A DNA stretch of 5,070 bases from Acidimicrobiaceae bacterium (GTDB taxonomy: Bacteria; Actinomycetota; Acidimicrobiia; Acidimicrobiales; UBA8190). Below the pieces are notes generated by a model. The model was not told the origin of the DNA. It worked only from the letters and a program-made list of their open reading frames with translations, and searched no databases. Each line of letters opens with the position of its first letter. Within the stretch, counting starts at the first letter, position 1. A program made the translations under genes and the position numbers. The DNA lies in NCBI GenBank assembly GCA_003453695.1, contig DMNK01000150.1, forward strand, positions 46,107-51,176. Reading direction: 5' to 3'. Positions 1-5,070 of this stretch are shown here, piece by piece.

Positions 1-1994
1 GCGGCGTTGTCGCCCGCGGCGTCGTCGCCGTCGTGGACGAGCAGCACATCGAGGTCGCTGGCGTAGGCCAGCTCGCCTCCGCCGAGACGGCCCATGCCCA
101 CGATGCACAAGGAGCCTTCGTAGCCGGCCCGCCGGCGCACGTCGTCGAGGGCCGCCTCGAGGAGCGCTTCGGCGGTGATGGTGAGCGCGGCGCCGACCTG
201 GCCCACGTCGTCCAGGTCGAGCAGGTCGCGACTGGCGATTCGGACGAACTGGTCCTGGCGCAACCGCAGAAGCTGGGCGCGCCTGGCCTCGTCGTCCGAG
301 GCGCGCGCCGTGCGCAGACGAGCTTCGGCCACCAGCTCGGCGCGACCGGCGGGACGAAACGCCTCGTCGCGGTCGAGGCGGGCGATGAGCTCGGGATTCC
401 GGCTCAGTGCCTCCGACAGCGCCCGGCTCGATCCCAGTAACAGACACAGCCGCCGCGCTGCCTCGGGCGACTCCCGGAATGCCGCCACGAGCATGGCCCG
501 GTGATGGCGATGGACCACCAGGTTCCGCAGGCCCAGCAGTCCCAGATCGGGGTCGGGGGTGAGGGACAACCAGTCGAGCAGCAGGGGCAGCAGCTGTCCC
601 ATGAGCCGAGAGCTGCGGGTGAGCCCGCCGGCCAGGTCCTCGACGGCCGCCGCCGTGCGCCGGGCGTCGGCGAAGCCGAAGGCAGCGAGCCGCCGCTCGA
701 CCGCCTCGGGGGCCATGACGGCGTCCACACCCGAGAAGGACTCCAAGAGAGGACGGAAGAAGAGCCGCTCATGGATGGCGCGCACCTCGGCCAGCCGCAG
801 CCTCAGCTCGGCGTCGAATCGGGCCATGGCGCTCGCTTCGGGGCCGTCGGCGAAGCCGAGGACGCGCGCCAGCCGCTGGCGGGCCTCAGCCGAGGTGGGC
901 ACGGCGTGGGTCTGCTCGTACTCGACCAGCTGCAAGCGGTGCTCGACGGTACGGAGGAATCGGTAGTGCTCAGCCAGCACGGCGACGTCGTCGGTGGACA
1001 CGTACCCGGCGGCGCCGAGCTCGCTCAGAGCGTCGAGGGTGGCGCGGCTGCGGATGGCGGGGTCGTATCGGCCGTGGACGAGCTGCAGCAGCTGCACGGC
1101 GAACTCGACGTCACGGATGCCTCCCGGGCCGCGTTTGAGCTCCCGGCCCGTCAGTCCGCGGCGGTCGACGAGCGCCTCGGTGCGGGCCTTCATCGAACGC
1201 AGCTGGGCGAGCTCGTCAGCGGAGAAGCCGCGGTCCCACAACGCCTCTTCGGCGGCGGCGGCGAAGGCGGTCCCCACGGCGGCGTCACCGGCGACCGGCC
1301 TGGCCTTCAACAGGGCCTGGAACTCCCACGCCGAAGCCCACCGCCCCCAATAGCCCTGGTACGACTGCACGGTGCGGGTGAGCGGTCCGGACCGGCCCTC
1401 GGGGCGGAGATCGGCGTCGACCCTGAACATCTCCCCGGCGAGCTCGATGACCCGCCGCGCCTGCGCCGGGCTCTCGTCTTGGCCGCTCACGAACATCACG
1501 TCGACGTCGCTGGCGTAGTTGAGCTCGGCGCCACCCAGCTTGCCCATGCCGATGACGGCCAACCCGGACGGTCCTGCGCCGTCGGCGGCAAAGCGCACCG
1601 CTTGGTCGAGCACCGCGGCGGCCAGCGCTGCCAAGGACGACCCCACCGCCGCCAGCCCGTCCATGCCGAGCAGATCGCGTGCCGCCAGGCGTAACCCTTC
1701 GAGTTGCGCACTGTGCACCAAGCTGCGCTCGTCTTCGGTGTCGAGCGCCACCGGGAGCTCCAGCTGTGCCAGCACGCCCACGGCGCCGGGGTCGGCCACG
1801 CACAACCGCCCGAGGACGTTGCTGGCCTCCGCCACGGCGACCACCGCCCGCCCCAACTCGCTCAGCTGGCGCCCGTCGACGAGCCGGGGGAGGAGATCGT
1901 CGTCCTTCTCGACCAGTCGCTGCAGCACAGGGCGAACCGCACCGGGCGCGGCGGATCGCTCAGCGGCGAGGTCGAGCACCGTGGCGTCGGTCAC
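1..1994 (-). CDS. glnE: Bifunctional glutamine synthetase adenylyltransferase / adenylyl-removase, C-terminus cut by window edge
   Basis: GlnE attaches AMP to, and removes it from, a tyrosine of glutamine synthetase, lowering or restoring its activity with nitrogen status; it acts in the cytoplasm with PII-type signals. 664 residues are visible, read from GTG at 1994. The N-terminal adenylyl-removase nucleotidyltransferase domain shows GMGKLGGAELNYASDVDVMF (about 149-168), with metal-binding aspartates D163 and D165, then DADLRPEGR (193-201) and EFQALLKARP (224-233). GPGGIRDVEFAVQLLQL (289-305) and EHRLQL (351-356) follow, then the linker with FFRPLLES (412-419). The second, adenylylating domain begins with GMGRLGGGEL (633-642) and D647-L-D649. 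E. coli GlnE has equivalent pairs near 173/175 and 701/703 in 946 residues, so roughly 250-300 residues are missing off the left edge. The start is modest: no clear Shine-Dalgarno, and a GTG five codons inside is an alternative. The gene is divergent from nadE. Identity is very sure, the exact start less so. Confidence 0.97.
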   Translation of the reverse strand, partial: MTDATVLDLAAERSAAPGAVRPVLQRLVEKDDDLLPRLVDGRQLSELGRAVVAVAEASNVLGRLCVADPGAVGVLAQLELPVALDTEDERSLVHSAQLEGLRLAARDLLGMDGLAAVGSSLAALAAAVLDQAVRFAADGAGPSGLAVIGMGKLGGAELNYASDVDVMFVSGQDESPAQARRVIELAGEMFRVDADLRPEGRSGPLTRTVQSYQGYWGRWASAWEFQALLKARPVAGDAAVGTAFAAAAEEALWDRGFSADELAQLRSMKARTEALVDRRGLTGRELKRGPGGIRDVEFAVQLLQLVHGRYDPAIRSRATLDALSELGAAGYVSTDDVAVLAEHYRFLRTVEHRLQLVEYEQTHAVPTSAEARQRLARVLGFADGPEASAMARFDAELRLRLAEVRAIHERLFFRPLLESFSGVDAVMAPEAVERRLAAFGFADARRTAAAVEDLAGGLTRSSRLMGQLLPLLLDWLSLTPDPDLGLLGLRNLVVHRHHRAMLVAAFRESPEAARRLCLLLGSSRALSEALSRNPELIARLDRDEAFRPAGRAELVAEARLRTARASDDEARRAQLLRLRQDQFVRIASRDLLDLDDVGQVGAALTITAEALLEAALDDVRRRAGYEGSLCIVGMGRLGGGELAYASDLDVLLVHDGDDAAGDNA

Positions 1995-2060
1995 ATCCGC
2001 AGCATGCCAGCGCCGTCGCCTCCGCCCTGCCGTCGCCGTGGCCGCCGTTACGCTGCGAGG
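1995..2060. promoter_or_regulatory. Divergent glnE/nadE intergenic region
   Basis: This 66-base gap must carry the promoters of both divergent genes unless nadE starts at the in-frame ATG at 2004, which would leave only nine bases. It is very GC-rich with no A/T patch and no recognisable TTGACA box on either strand. The only promoter-like element is the TAnnnT box just before nadE, listed separately. On the minus strand CATGCT (2006-2001) lies six bases before the glnE GTG and is at best a poor -10. No operator or inverted repeat stands out. Confidence 0.5.
2049..2054 (+). promoter_or_regulatory. Candidate -10 box (TACGCT) for a leaderless nadE transcript
   Basis: TACGCT fits the actinobacterial TAnnnT -10 consensus. 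Its last base is six bases before the nadE GTG at 2061, so transcription starting about seven bases downstream would begin on the start codon itself. No Shine-Dalgarno with proper spacing is present (GAGG abuts the GTG), which agrees with leaderless translation. No -35 is visible, which is common for such promoters. This is inference from position and consensus; a six-base match by itself is weak. Confidence 0.4.
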
Positions 2061-3920
2061 GTGGAGCACCTGCGGTTGGCCCTGGGCCAGCTCGACACCG
2101 TGGTCGGCGATGTCGACGGCAACGCCCGGCGGGTGCTCACGGCCTTGGCCAGGGCGGAGGAAGAGGGCGCCGACGTCGTCGCCTTCCCCGAGCTGACCCT
2201 GACCGGCTACCCGCCCGAGGACTTGCTCCTCAAGCCGGCGTTCCTGGCCGACAACCTCGCCGCCTTGGGGAGGGTGGCCGCCGCCACGTCGAGCTGTGCC
2301 GCGGTCGTGGGCTTCGTCGACGTCGTGGGGACCGAAAGCCTCGAACAGGCGGCGGCCGGCGCCGCGGGGGCCGGTGCCCAGTCCCGGGAGGCAGCGGTGC
2401 GGGGGGCGCCCCGCCTGCTGCGCAACGCCGCCGCCCTGTGCGCCGGCGGCAGGGTCGTGGGCGTGTACCACAAGCGCCTTCTCCCCAACTACGGCGTCTT
2501 CGACGAGGAGCGCTGGTTCGCGCCGGGGACCGAGCCCATGGACCTGTACGTCGTCGGCGGGGCGCGACTGGGGATGTCGGTGTGCGAGGACCTGTGGTTC
2601 GGCGGCGGGCCGGTCACGTGCCAGGGACGCGCCGGGGCCCAGCTCGTCGTGAACGTGAACGCTTCTCCCTACTCGGTCGGCCGGATCCACGACCGCCTGG
2701 CCGTGCTGCGCAGTCGCGCCGCCGAGGCGGGATGCGCCATCGCCTATGTGAACCAGGTGGGCGGGCAGGACGAGCTCGTCTTCGACGGCGGCTCGATGGT
2801 GGTGGCCGCCGACGGCCAGGTGGTGGCCGCCGCGCCCCAGTTCGCCGAGGCCATGGTGGTCGTGGACGTGGCGTTGCCCGACGGGGAGCCGTCCGGCGGC
2901 TCGCTCCACACGGTGGCGGTGAGCGAGGCCCGGCCTTCCCGCCCGCCGCGCCCGGCACCGCCGCCGCCCGCACCGCTCTCCGAAGAGGCCGAGGTGTACG
3001 GGGCGCTCGTGCTCGGCACTCGTGACTACCTCCAGAAGAACGGCTTCACCGATGCGGTGATCGGGCTGTCGGGCGGGATCGACTCCTCGCTGGTGGCCGC
3101 TGTGGCGGCGGACGCCATCGGGGCCGAGCACCTCCATGGGCTGTCCATGCCCTCTCGCCATTCCAGCGAGGGGTCGCGCCGCGACGCCTCGGCCCTCGCC
3201 GAGGCGCTGGGCATCGACCTGCGGGTGGTGCCCATCGAGCCTGCCCATGGCGCCCTCGGGCAGATGGTCGACTTGGCGGTCGGCCACCCGGCGCCTGGGC
3301 TCACCGACGAGAACCTCCAGTCACGCATCCGAGGCGTGGTGTTGATGGCGGTGTCGAACGCCATGGGGTGGATCGTCCTCACCACCGGCAACAAGAGCGA
3401 GCTGGCCACCGGCTACTCCACGCTGTACGGCGACTCGGCCGGCGGCTTCGCCGTGATCAAGGACGTCCCCAAGACCCTCGTGTACCGGCTGTGTCGTTAT
3501 CGCAACAGCCTGAGCGCCACCAGCGTCATCCCCGAATCGGTCCTGGAGAAGGCACCCTCGGCGGAGTTGCGCCCCGATCAGCGCGACGACCAGAGCCTGC
3601 CCCCCTACGACGTGCTCGACCCCGTGCTCGAGCAGCTCGTGGCCGAGGACCGGTCGGTGGCCGATGTCGTCTCGTCGGGGTATCCGGCCGAGCTCGTCGA
3701 ACGCGTGGCGCGCCTCGTCGACACGGCCGAGTACAAGCGCCGGCAGTCACCGCCCGGTGTCCGCATCTCGGCCAAGGCTTTCGGAAAGGACCGGCGCATG
3801 CCGATCACGAACCGCTACCGGGACCGCTCCTCGCTGCAGCCTTCCGGCGACGCCGCCGACGGCTCCGGGACGCCCCCCTCGCGCCGGGCCATGGGAGGAA
3901 GGCCGAGCGGTGACGCCTGA
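2061..3920 (+). CDS. nadE: Glutamine-dependent NAD+ synthetase
   Basis: NadE makes the last step of NAD synthesis: it activates deamido-NAD (NaAD) with ATP and amidates it with ammonia released from glutamine. 619 residues are read from GTG 2061. The N-terminal nitrilase-fold glutaminase (about 1-275) has its full triad: E44 in FPELTLTGYPPEDLL, K138 in YHKRLLPNYGVFDEE and C175 in SVCEDLWF, followed by SPYSVGRIHDR and NQVGGQDELVFDGG. A proline-rich linker (about 291-305) leads to the synthetase domain. This carries the ATP-pyrophosphatase P-loop SGGIDSS (337-343), PSRHSSEGSRRDA, ENLQSRIRG, TTGNKSELATGYSTLYGD, IKDVPKT and the C-terminal KAFGKDRRMPITNRYR. The family usually runs about 540-585 residues; the surplus comes from an insertion near 91-118, the linker and about 30 extra residues after ITNRYRD. 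GTG 2061 places the conserved first strand at the N-terminus; an in-frame ATG at 2004 would add an Arg/Pro-rich 19 residues. The stop overlaps the next gene by 11 bases, so the two form an operon. Confidence 0.97.
   Translation: MEHLRLALGQLDTVVGDVDGNARRVLTALARAEEEGADVVAFPELTLTGYPPEDLLLKPAFLADNLAALGRVAAATSSCAAVVGFVDVVGTESLEQAAAGAAGAGAQSREAAVRGAPRLLRNAAALCAGGRVVGVYHKRLLPNYGVFDEERWFAPGTEPMDLYVVGGARLGMSVCEDLWFGGGPVTCQGRAGAQLVVNVNASPYSVGRIHDRLAVLRSRAAEAGCAIAYVNQVGGQDELVFDGGSMVVAADGQVVAAAPQFAEAMVVVDVALPDGEPSGGSLHTVAVSEARPSRPPRPAPPPPAPLSEEAEVYGALVLGTRDYLQKNGFTDAVIGLSGGIDSSLVAAVAADAIGAEHLHGLSMPSRHSSEGSRRDASALAEALGIDLRVVPIEPAHGALGQMVDLAVGHPAPGLTDENLQSRIRGVVLMAVSNAMGWIVLTTGNKSELATGYSTLYGDSAGGFAVIKDVPKTLVYRLCRYRNSLSATSVIPESVLEKAPSAELRPDQRDDQSLPPYDVLDPVLEQLVAEDRSVADVVSSGYPAELVERVARLVDTAEYKRRQSPPGVRISAKAFGKDRRMPITNRYRDRSSLQPSGDAADGSGTPPSRRAMGGRPSGDA
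3894..3899 (+). promoter_or_regulatory. Ribosome-binding site GGAGGA for the 3910 gene
   Basis: GGAGGA within GGGAGGAAGG lies ten bases before the GTG at 3910, inside the last codons of nadE. It is the strongest Shine-Dalgarno in the window. It decides the start of the downstream gene, because its open frame extends much further upstream inside nadE. Confidence 0.75.
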
Positions 3921-4539
3921 CGGTTCGCCCGCCGGCTCGGCGCACACCGAGGACAGCGCGCCCGGCGAAGGGGGCTGGATCGGGATCGAGGAGTCGGCCC
4001 GCCTGCTCGGTGCCTACGCCTGGGTCGAAGGCCGGCTCTTCGACGTGCTCGGGGCCCTGGCCGCCGACGAGCCCTCCGACCGCCTGGCCGTCCTCCTCGA
4101 CTCCTCGAGCCAGGAGCACGCCTGGCACGCCGAATTGCTGGCCGAGCACATCCCCCTGCTCCCGGGCACGAGCCCGGACGCCTTTGTCACCGCCCCTGGA
4201 CCGGAGGCGGCCGAGGTGCTCGACCGCCTGGGAAGGCTGCCCGGCGGAGCGCAGCGGGCGGCGGCGCTGGCACGGGTGGTGCTGCCCCGCCTGGAGGCCG
4301 GCTACCGCCGGCATTTTTTTCGGGCCAGCCCGATGTCCGACGGCCCCGTCCGGCGGGCGCTGCGGCTCGTGCTCAGCGACGAGGTCGAGGCCCGGCTCGA
4401 GATGGAGGAGGCGCTCGAGGGCCTGCTCAGCGGGGTCGCCGACCGGGGCGGCGTGCTCGACGAGGCGGCTCGTCTGGCGGAGCCGGTGGCCGGATGGGGC
4501 CCGGGATTCGCCCCTTGGCCTGGCGGTCAGGGGACTTGA
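3910..4539 (+). CDS. Uncharacterised helical protein, possible ferritin-like fold
   Basis: I do not recognise a named family with certainty. The 209-residue product has a disordered, acidic and Gly/Pro-rich start (1-22), then mostly amphipathic helices: about 26-52 (EESARLLGAYAWVEGRLFDVL), 55-83 (with QEHAWHAELLAEHIPLL), 97-138 and 145-175 (ALRLVLSDEVEARLEMEEAL), and a Gly/Pro-rich tail. There is no signal peptide or membrane segment. Four helices with E40, the E69-H70-x-x-H73 cluster, E129 and D157/E158/E160 resemble the spacing of a ferritin-like di-iron or degenerate four-helix bundle. The metal-ligand assignment is inference, since the last helix lacks the usual histidine. The GTG start is fixed by GGAGGA ten bases upstream and by the 11-base overlap with the nadE stop, implying translational coupling with nadE. 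A hairpin plus T7 tract lies in codons 130-137. The alternative is a plain conserved hypothetical protein with no metal. The gene is likely real; its function is unknown. Confidence 0.82.
   Translation: MTPDGSPAGSAHTEDSAPGEGGWIGIEESARLLGAYAWVEGRLFDVLGALAADEPSDRLAVLLDSSSQEHAWHAELLAEHIPLLPGTSPDAFVTAPGPEAAEVLDRLGRLPGGAQRAAALARVVLPRLEAGYRRHFFRASPMSDGPVRRALRLVLSDEVEARLEMEEALEGLLSGVADRGGVLDEAARLAEPVAGWGPGFAPWPGGQGT
4297..4320 (+). terminator. Terminator-like hairpin plus T7 inside a coding sequence
   Basis: GCCGGC at 4297-4302 and GCCGGC at 4307-4312 are perfect reverse complements around a TACC loop. They are followed by one A and seven consecutive T (4314-4320). This is the layout of an intrinsic terminator, and it lies in frame within the gene at 3910-4539 (codons RRHFFR region). 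The stem is only 6 bp but all G-C. It may cause partial termination, act only as coding sequence, or be a slippage site. The reading frame after it stays sensible, so no frameshift is needed. Confidence 0.4.
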
Positions 4540-4562
4540 CGGTCCCGGTACAGTGATATCCA
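4536..4562 (+). promoter_or_regulatory. Weak candidate promoter ahead of the sigma gene leader
   Basis: TTGACG (4536-4541) matches a -35 box in five of six positions and overlaps the stop codon of the upstream gene. TATCCA (4557-4562) is a possible -10 with a 15-base spacer, shorter than ideal; TGATAT (4554-4559) is an alternative with an even shorter spacer. The stretch is less GC-rich than its surroundings. The start of transcription would fall inside the structured region that follows. This is a guess from consensus only. Confidence 0.3.
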
Positions 4563-4624
4563 CAGGGGGCGGCCTCGTGCCCGCCCAGGCGGGGGTCGGT
4601 CGCATGAGGACCGTGCGGCCTGTG
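4561..4624 (+). other. Long imperfect inverted repeat, candidate structured RNA leader
   Basis: If transcribed, this stretch can fold into one extended stem. CACAGG (4561-4566) pairs with CCTGTG (4619-4624). After a small internal loop, 4569-4579 pairs with 4603-4614 through nine Watson-Crick and two G-U pairs with a single bulged A (4610). Inside sits a further hairpin, CCCGC/GCGGG (4580-4584 with 4589-4593, loop CCAG). It lies between the stop at 4539 and the sigma gene. I could not match it to any riboswitch or small RNA class I know. In such GC-rich DNA some pairing arises by chance, so the fold is a proposal. Confidence 0.4.
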
Positions 4625-4644
4625 CGTTGGAAAACAATCGTGGT

Positions 4645-4666
4645 GTAACGCCCCCTCGGGCGTTAC
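4645..4666 (+). promoter_or_regulatory. Perfect 9-bp hairpin upstream of the sigma gene
   Basis: GTAACGCCC (4645-4653) and GGGCGTTAC (4658-4666) are exact reverse complements around a CCTC loop. The hairpin ends nine bases before the GAAGGG ribosome-binding site and 24 bases before the TTG start at 4691. No T-run follows, so a classical intrinsic terminator is not supported; a U-less terminator, an attenuator, an mRNA-stability element or a dyad operator all remain possible. The bases CCCTC (4653-4657) could also pair with GAGGG (4684-4688) by the start codon. Confidence 0.55.
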
Positions 4667-4675
4667 CGGCTCGGC

Positions 4676-4681
4676 GAAGGG
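4676..4681 (+). promoter_or_regulatory. Ribosome-binding site GAAGGG for the sigma gene
   Basis: GAAGGG lies nine bases before TTG 4691, which is good Shine-Dalgarno spacing. The only other in-frame start after the TAA at 4646-4648 is TTG 4682, which GAAGGG directly abuts. This site therefore favours TTG 4691. Confidence 0.6.
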
Positions 4682-4690
4682 TTGAGGGCG

Positions 4691-5070
4691 TTGGCAAAAG
4701 AGCGCGTCGAGCGGGACGAGGAAGACCTGGTCAGGCTGTACCTGACCGACATCGGCCAGTACCCGCTGCTCACGAAGGACGACGAGGTCCGCTTGGCCCA
4801 GACCATCGAGGCCGGCCGGGACGCGGAAGGCGACCTCCAGAAGTCGGCCAAGGAGCTCACGCCCGCCAAGCGCCGAGAGCTCAAGCGCAAGGTGCAGACG
4901 GGCGAGCAGGCGCAGCAGACCTTCGTCCAGTCCAACTTGCGACTGGTCGTCTCCATCGCCAAGAAGTACCAGGCGTCCGGTCTGCCCCTCCTCGACCTCA
5001 TCCAAGAGGGGAACCTGGGCCTCATGCACGCCGTCGAGAAGTTCGACTGGCGCAAGGGCTTCAAGTTCTC
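4691..5070 (+). CDS. Sigma-70 family RNA polymerase sigma factor (SigA/SigB type), 5' part
   Basis: This is a sigma subunit that directs RNA polymerase to promoters. 126 residues are visible; the rest lies beyond the right edge. Residues 12-42 form region 1.2 ([31 protein letters not shown]). A charged spacer (about 43-72) follows, then region 2.1 ([16 protein letters not shown], 78-93) and region 2.2, the core-binding helix ([22 protein letters not shown], 98-119). Region 2.3 begins at WRKGFKF. These match primary and group 2 factors rather than ECF factors. There is no long N-terminal region 1.1 or acidic extension: only about ten residues precede region 1.2, as in SigB/Hrd-type factors. 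Whether it is the organism's main or an alternative sigma cannot be told without regions 3-4 and the rest of the genome. No ATG or GTG is available; TTG 4691 is chosen because GAAGGG lies nine bases upstream, with TTG 4682 as the alternative (three more residues). It has its own structured upstream region and probably its own promoter. Confidence 0.95.
   Translation, partial: MAKERVERDEEDLVRLYLTDIGQYPLLTKDDEVRLAQTIEAGRDAEGDLQKSAKELTPAKRRELKRKVQTGEQAQQTFVQSNLRLVVSIAKKYQASGLPLLDLIQEGNLGLMHAVEKFDWRKGFKF

Noticed and set aside
501..1694. Long plus-strand open frame (397 codons) opposite glnE
   Set aside because: It is antisense to well-conserved GlnE motifs, low in complexity and rich in Gly, Gln and Arg, with no ribosome-binding site or recognisable domain. 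It is the usual shadow in GC-rich DNA.
1704..2060. Extension of the nadE frame upstream to an ATG at 1704
   Set aside because: It would overlap about 290 bases of glnE coding sequence and add residues with no NadE similarity. The conserved first strand begins right after GTG 2061.
2798..2832. A 14-base direct repeat (2798-2811 and 2819-2832) in nadE
   Set aside because: It encodes the paired strands MVVAADG/QVVAAAP of the glutaminase domain using the preferred codons, so protein structure explains it.
4583..4592. CCGCCTGGGC on the minus strand, resembling the conserved 3' part of the ZTP (pfl) riboswitch
   Set aside because: The remaining conserved parts of that riboswitch are not found nearby on the minus strand, and no minus-strand gene lies downstream. 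The match is best explained by the GC-rich hairpin at 4580-4593.
3805..4605. Minus-strand open frame (266 codons) opposite the end of nadE and the helical protein gene
   Set aside because: It is Arg/Pro/Gly-rich and runs across two genes on the other strand and into the intergenic region. It has no motif and no plausible start signal.
4321..4648. Frameshift product reading from the T7 tract into another frame up to the TAA at 4646
   Set aside because: The shifted frame gives Arg/Ser/Gly-rich shadow sequence, while the original frame continues as a clean amphipathic helix. A programmed or accidental frameshift is therefore not supported.

Overview
This is a high-GC window with dense protein coding on both strands. 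It most likely comes from an actinobacterial chromosome. Four things suggest this: the GlnE sequence type, the frequent GTG and TTG starts, the uniform GC-rich third codon positions, and a short SigA/SigB-like sigma factor. A deep-branching class such as Acidimicrobiia is a reasonable guess but is not proven by the sequence. There is no sign of phage, transposon, CRISPR, tRNA or rRNA; this looks like core chromosome.

Layout. Positions 1-1994 (minus strand) hold the first two thirds of glnE, the bifunctional adenylyltransferase/adenylyl-removase that sets glutamine synthetase activity; its C-terminus lies beyond the left edge. A compact divergent intergenic region (1995-2060) separates it from nadE (2061-3920, plus strand), a complete glutamine-dependent NAD+ synthetase with an intact glutaminase triad and ATP-pyrophosphatase motif. 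The nadE stop overlaps the start of a 209-codon gene (3910-4539) for an uncharacterised, mostly helical protein with a ferritin-like EHxxH pattern. A non-coding stretch of about 150 bases follows (4540-4690). It is rich in inverted repeats and contains a small AT-rich patch. The window ends in the 5' part of a sigma-70 family gene (from 4691).

How the genes relate. GlnE controls the glutamine supply and NadE consumes glutamine as its amide donor, so the divergent pair joins nitrogen status to NAD synthesis. nadE and the small helical protein gene are almost certainly co-transcribed and translationally coupled. The sigma gene appears to have its own leader.

Most interesting spots: (1) the 4561-4666 region, which can fold into a long imperfect stem followed by a perfect 9-bp hairpin just ahead of the sigma gene's ribosome-binding site; (2) a textbook hairpin plus T7 tract inside the reading frame of the small helical protein; (3) a TAnnnT box placed so that nadE would be transcribed as a leaderless mRNA. 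No obviously new multi-gene system is visible.
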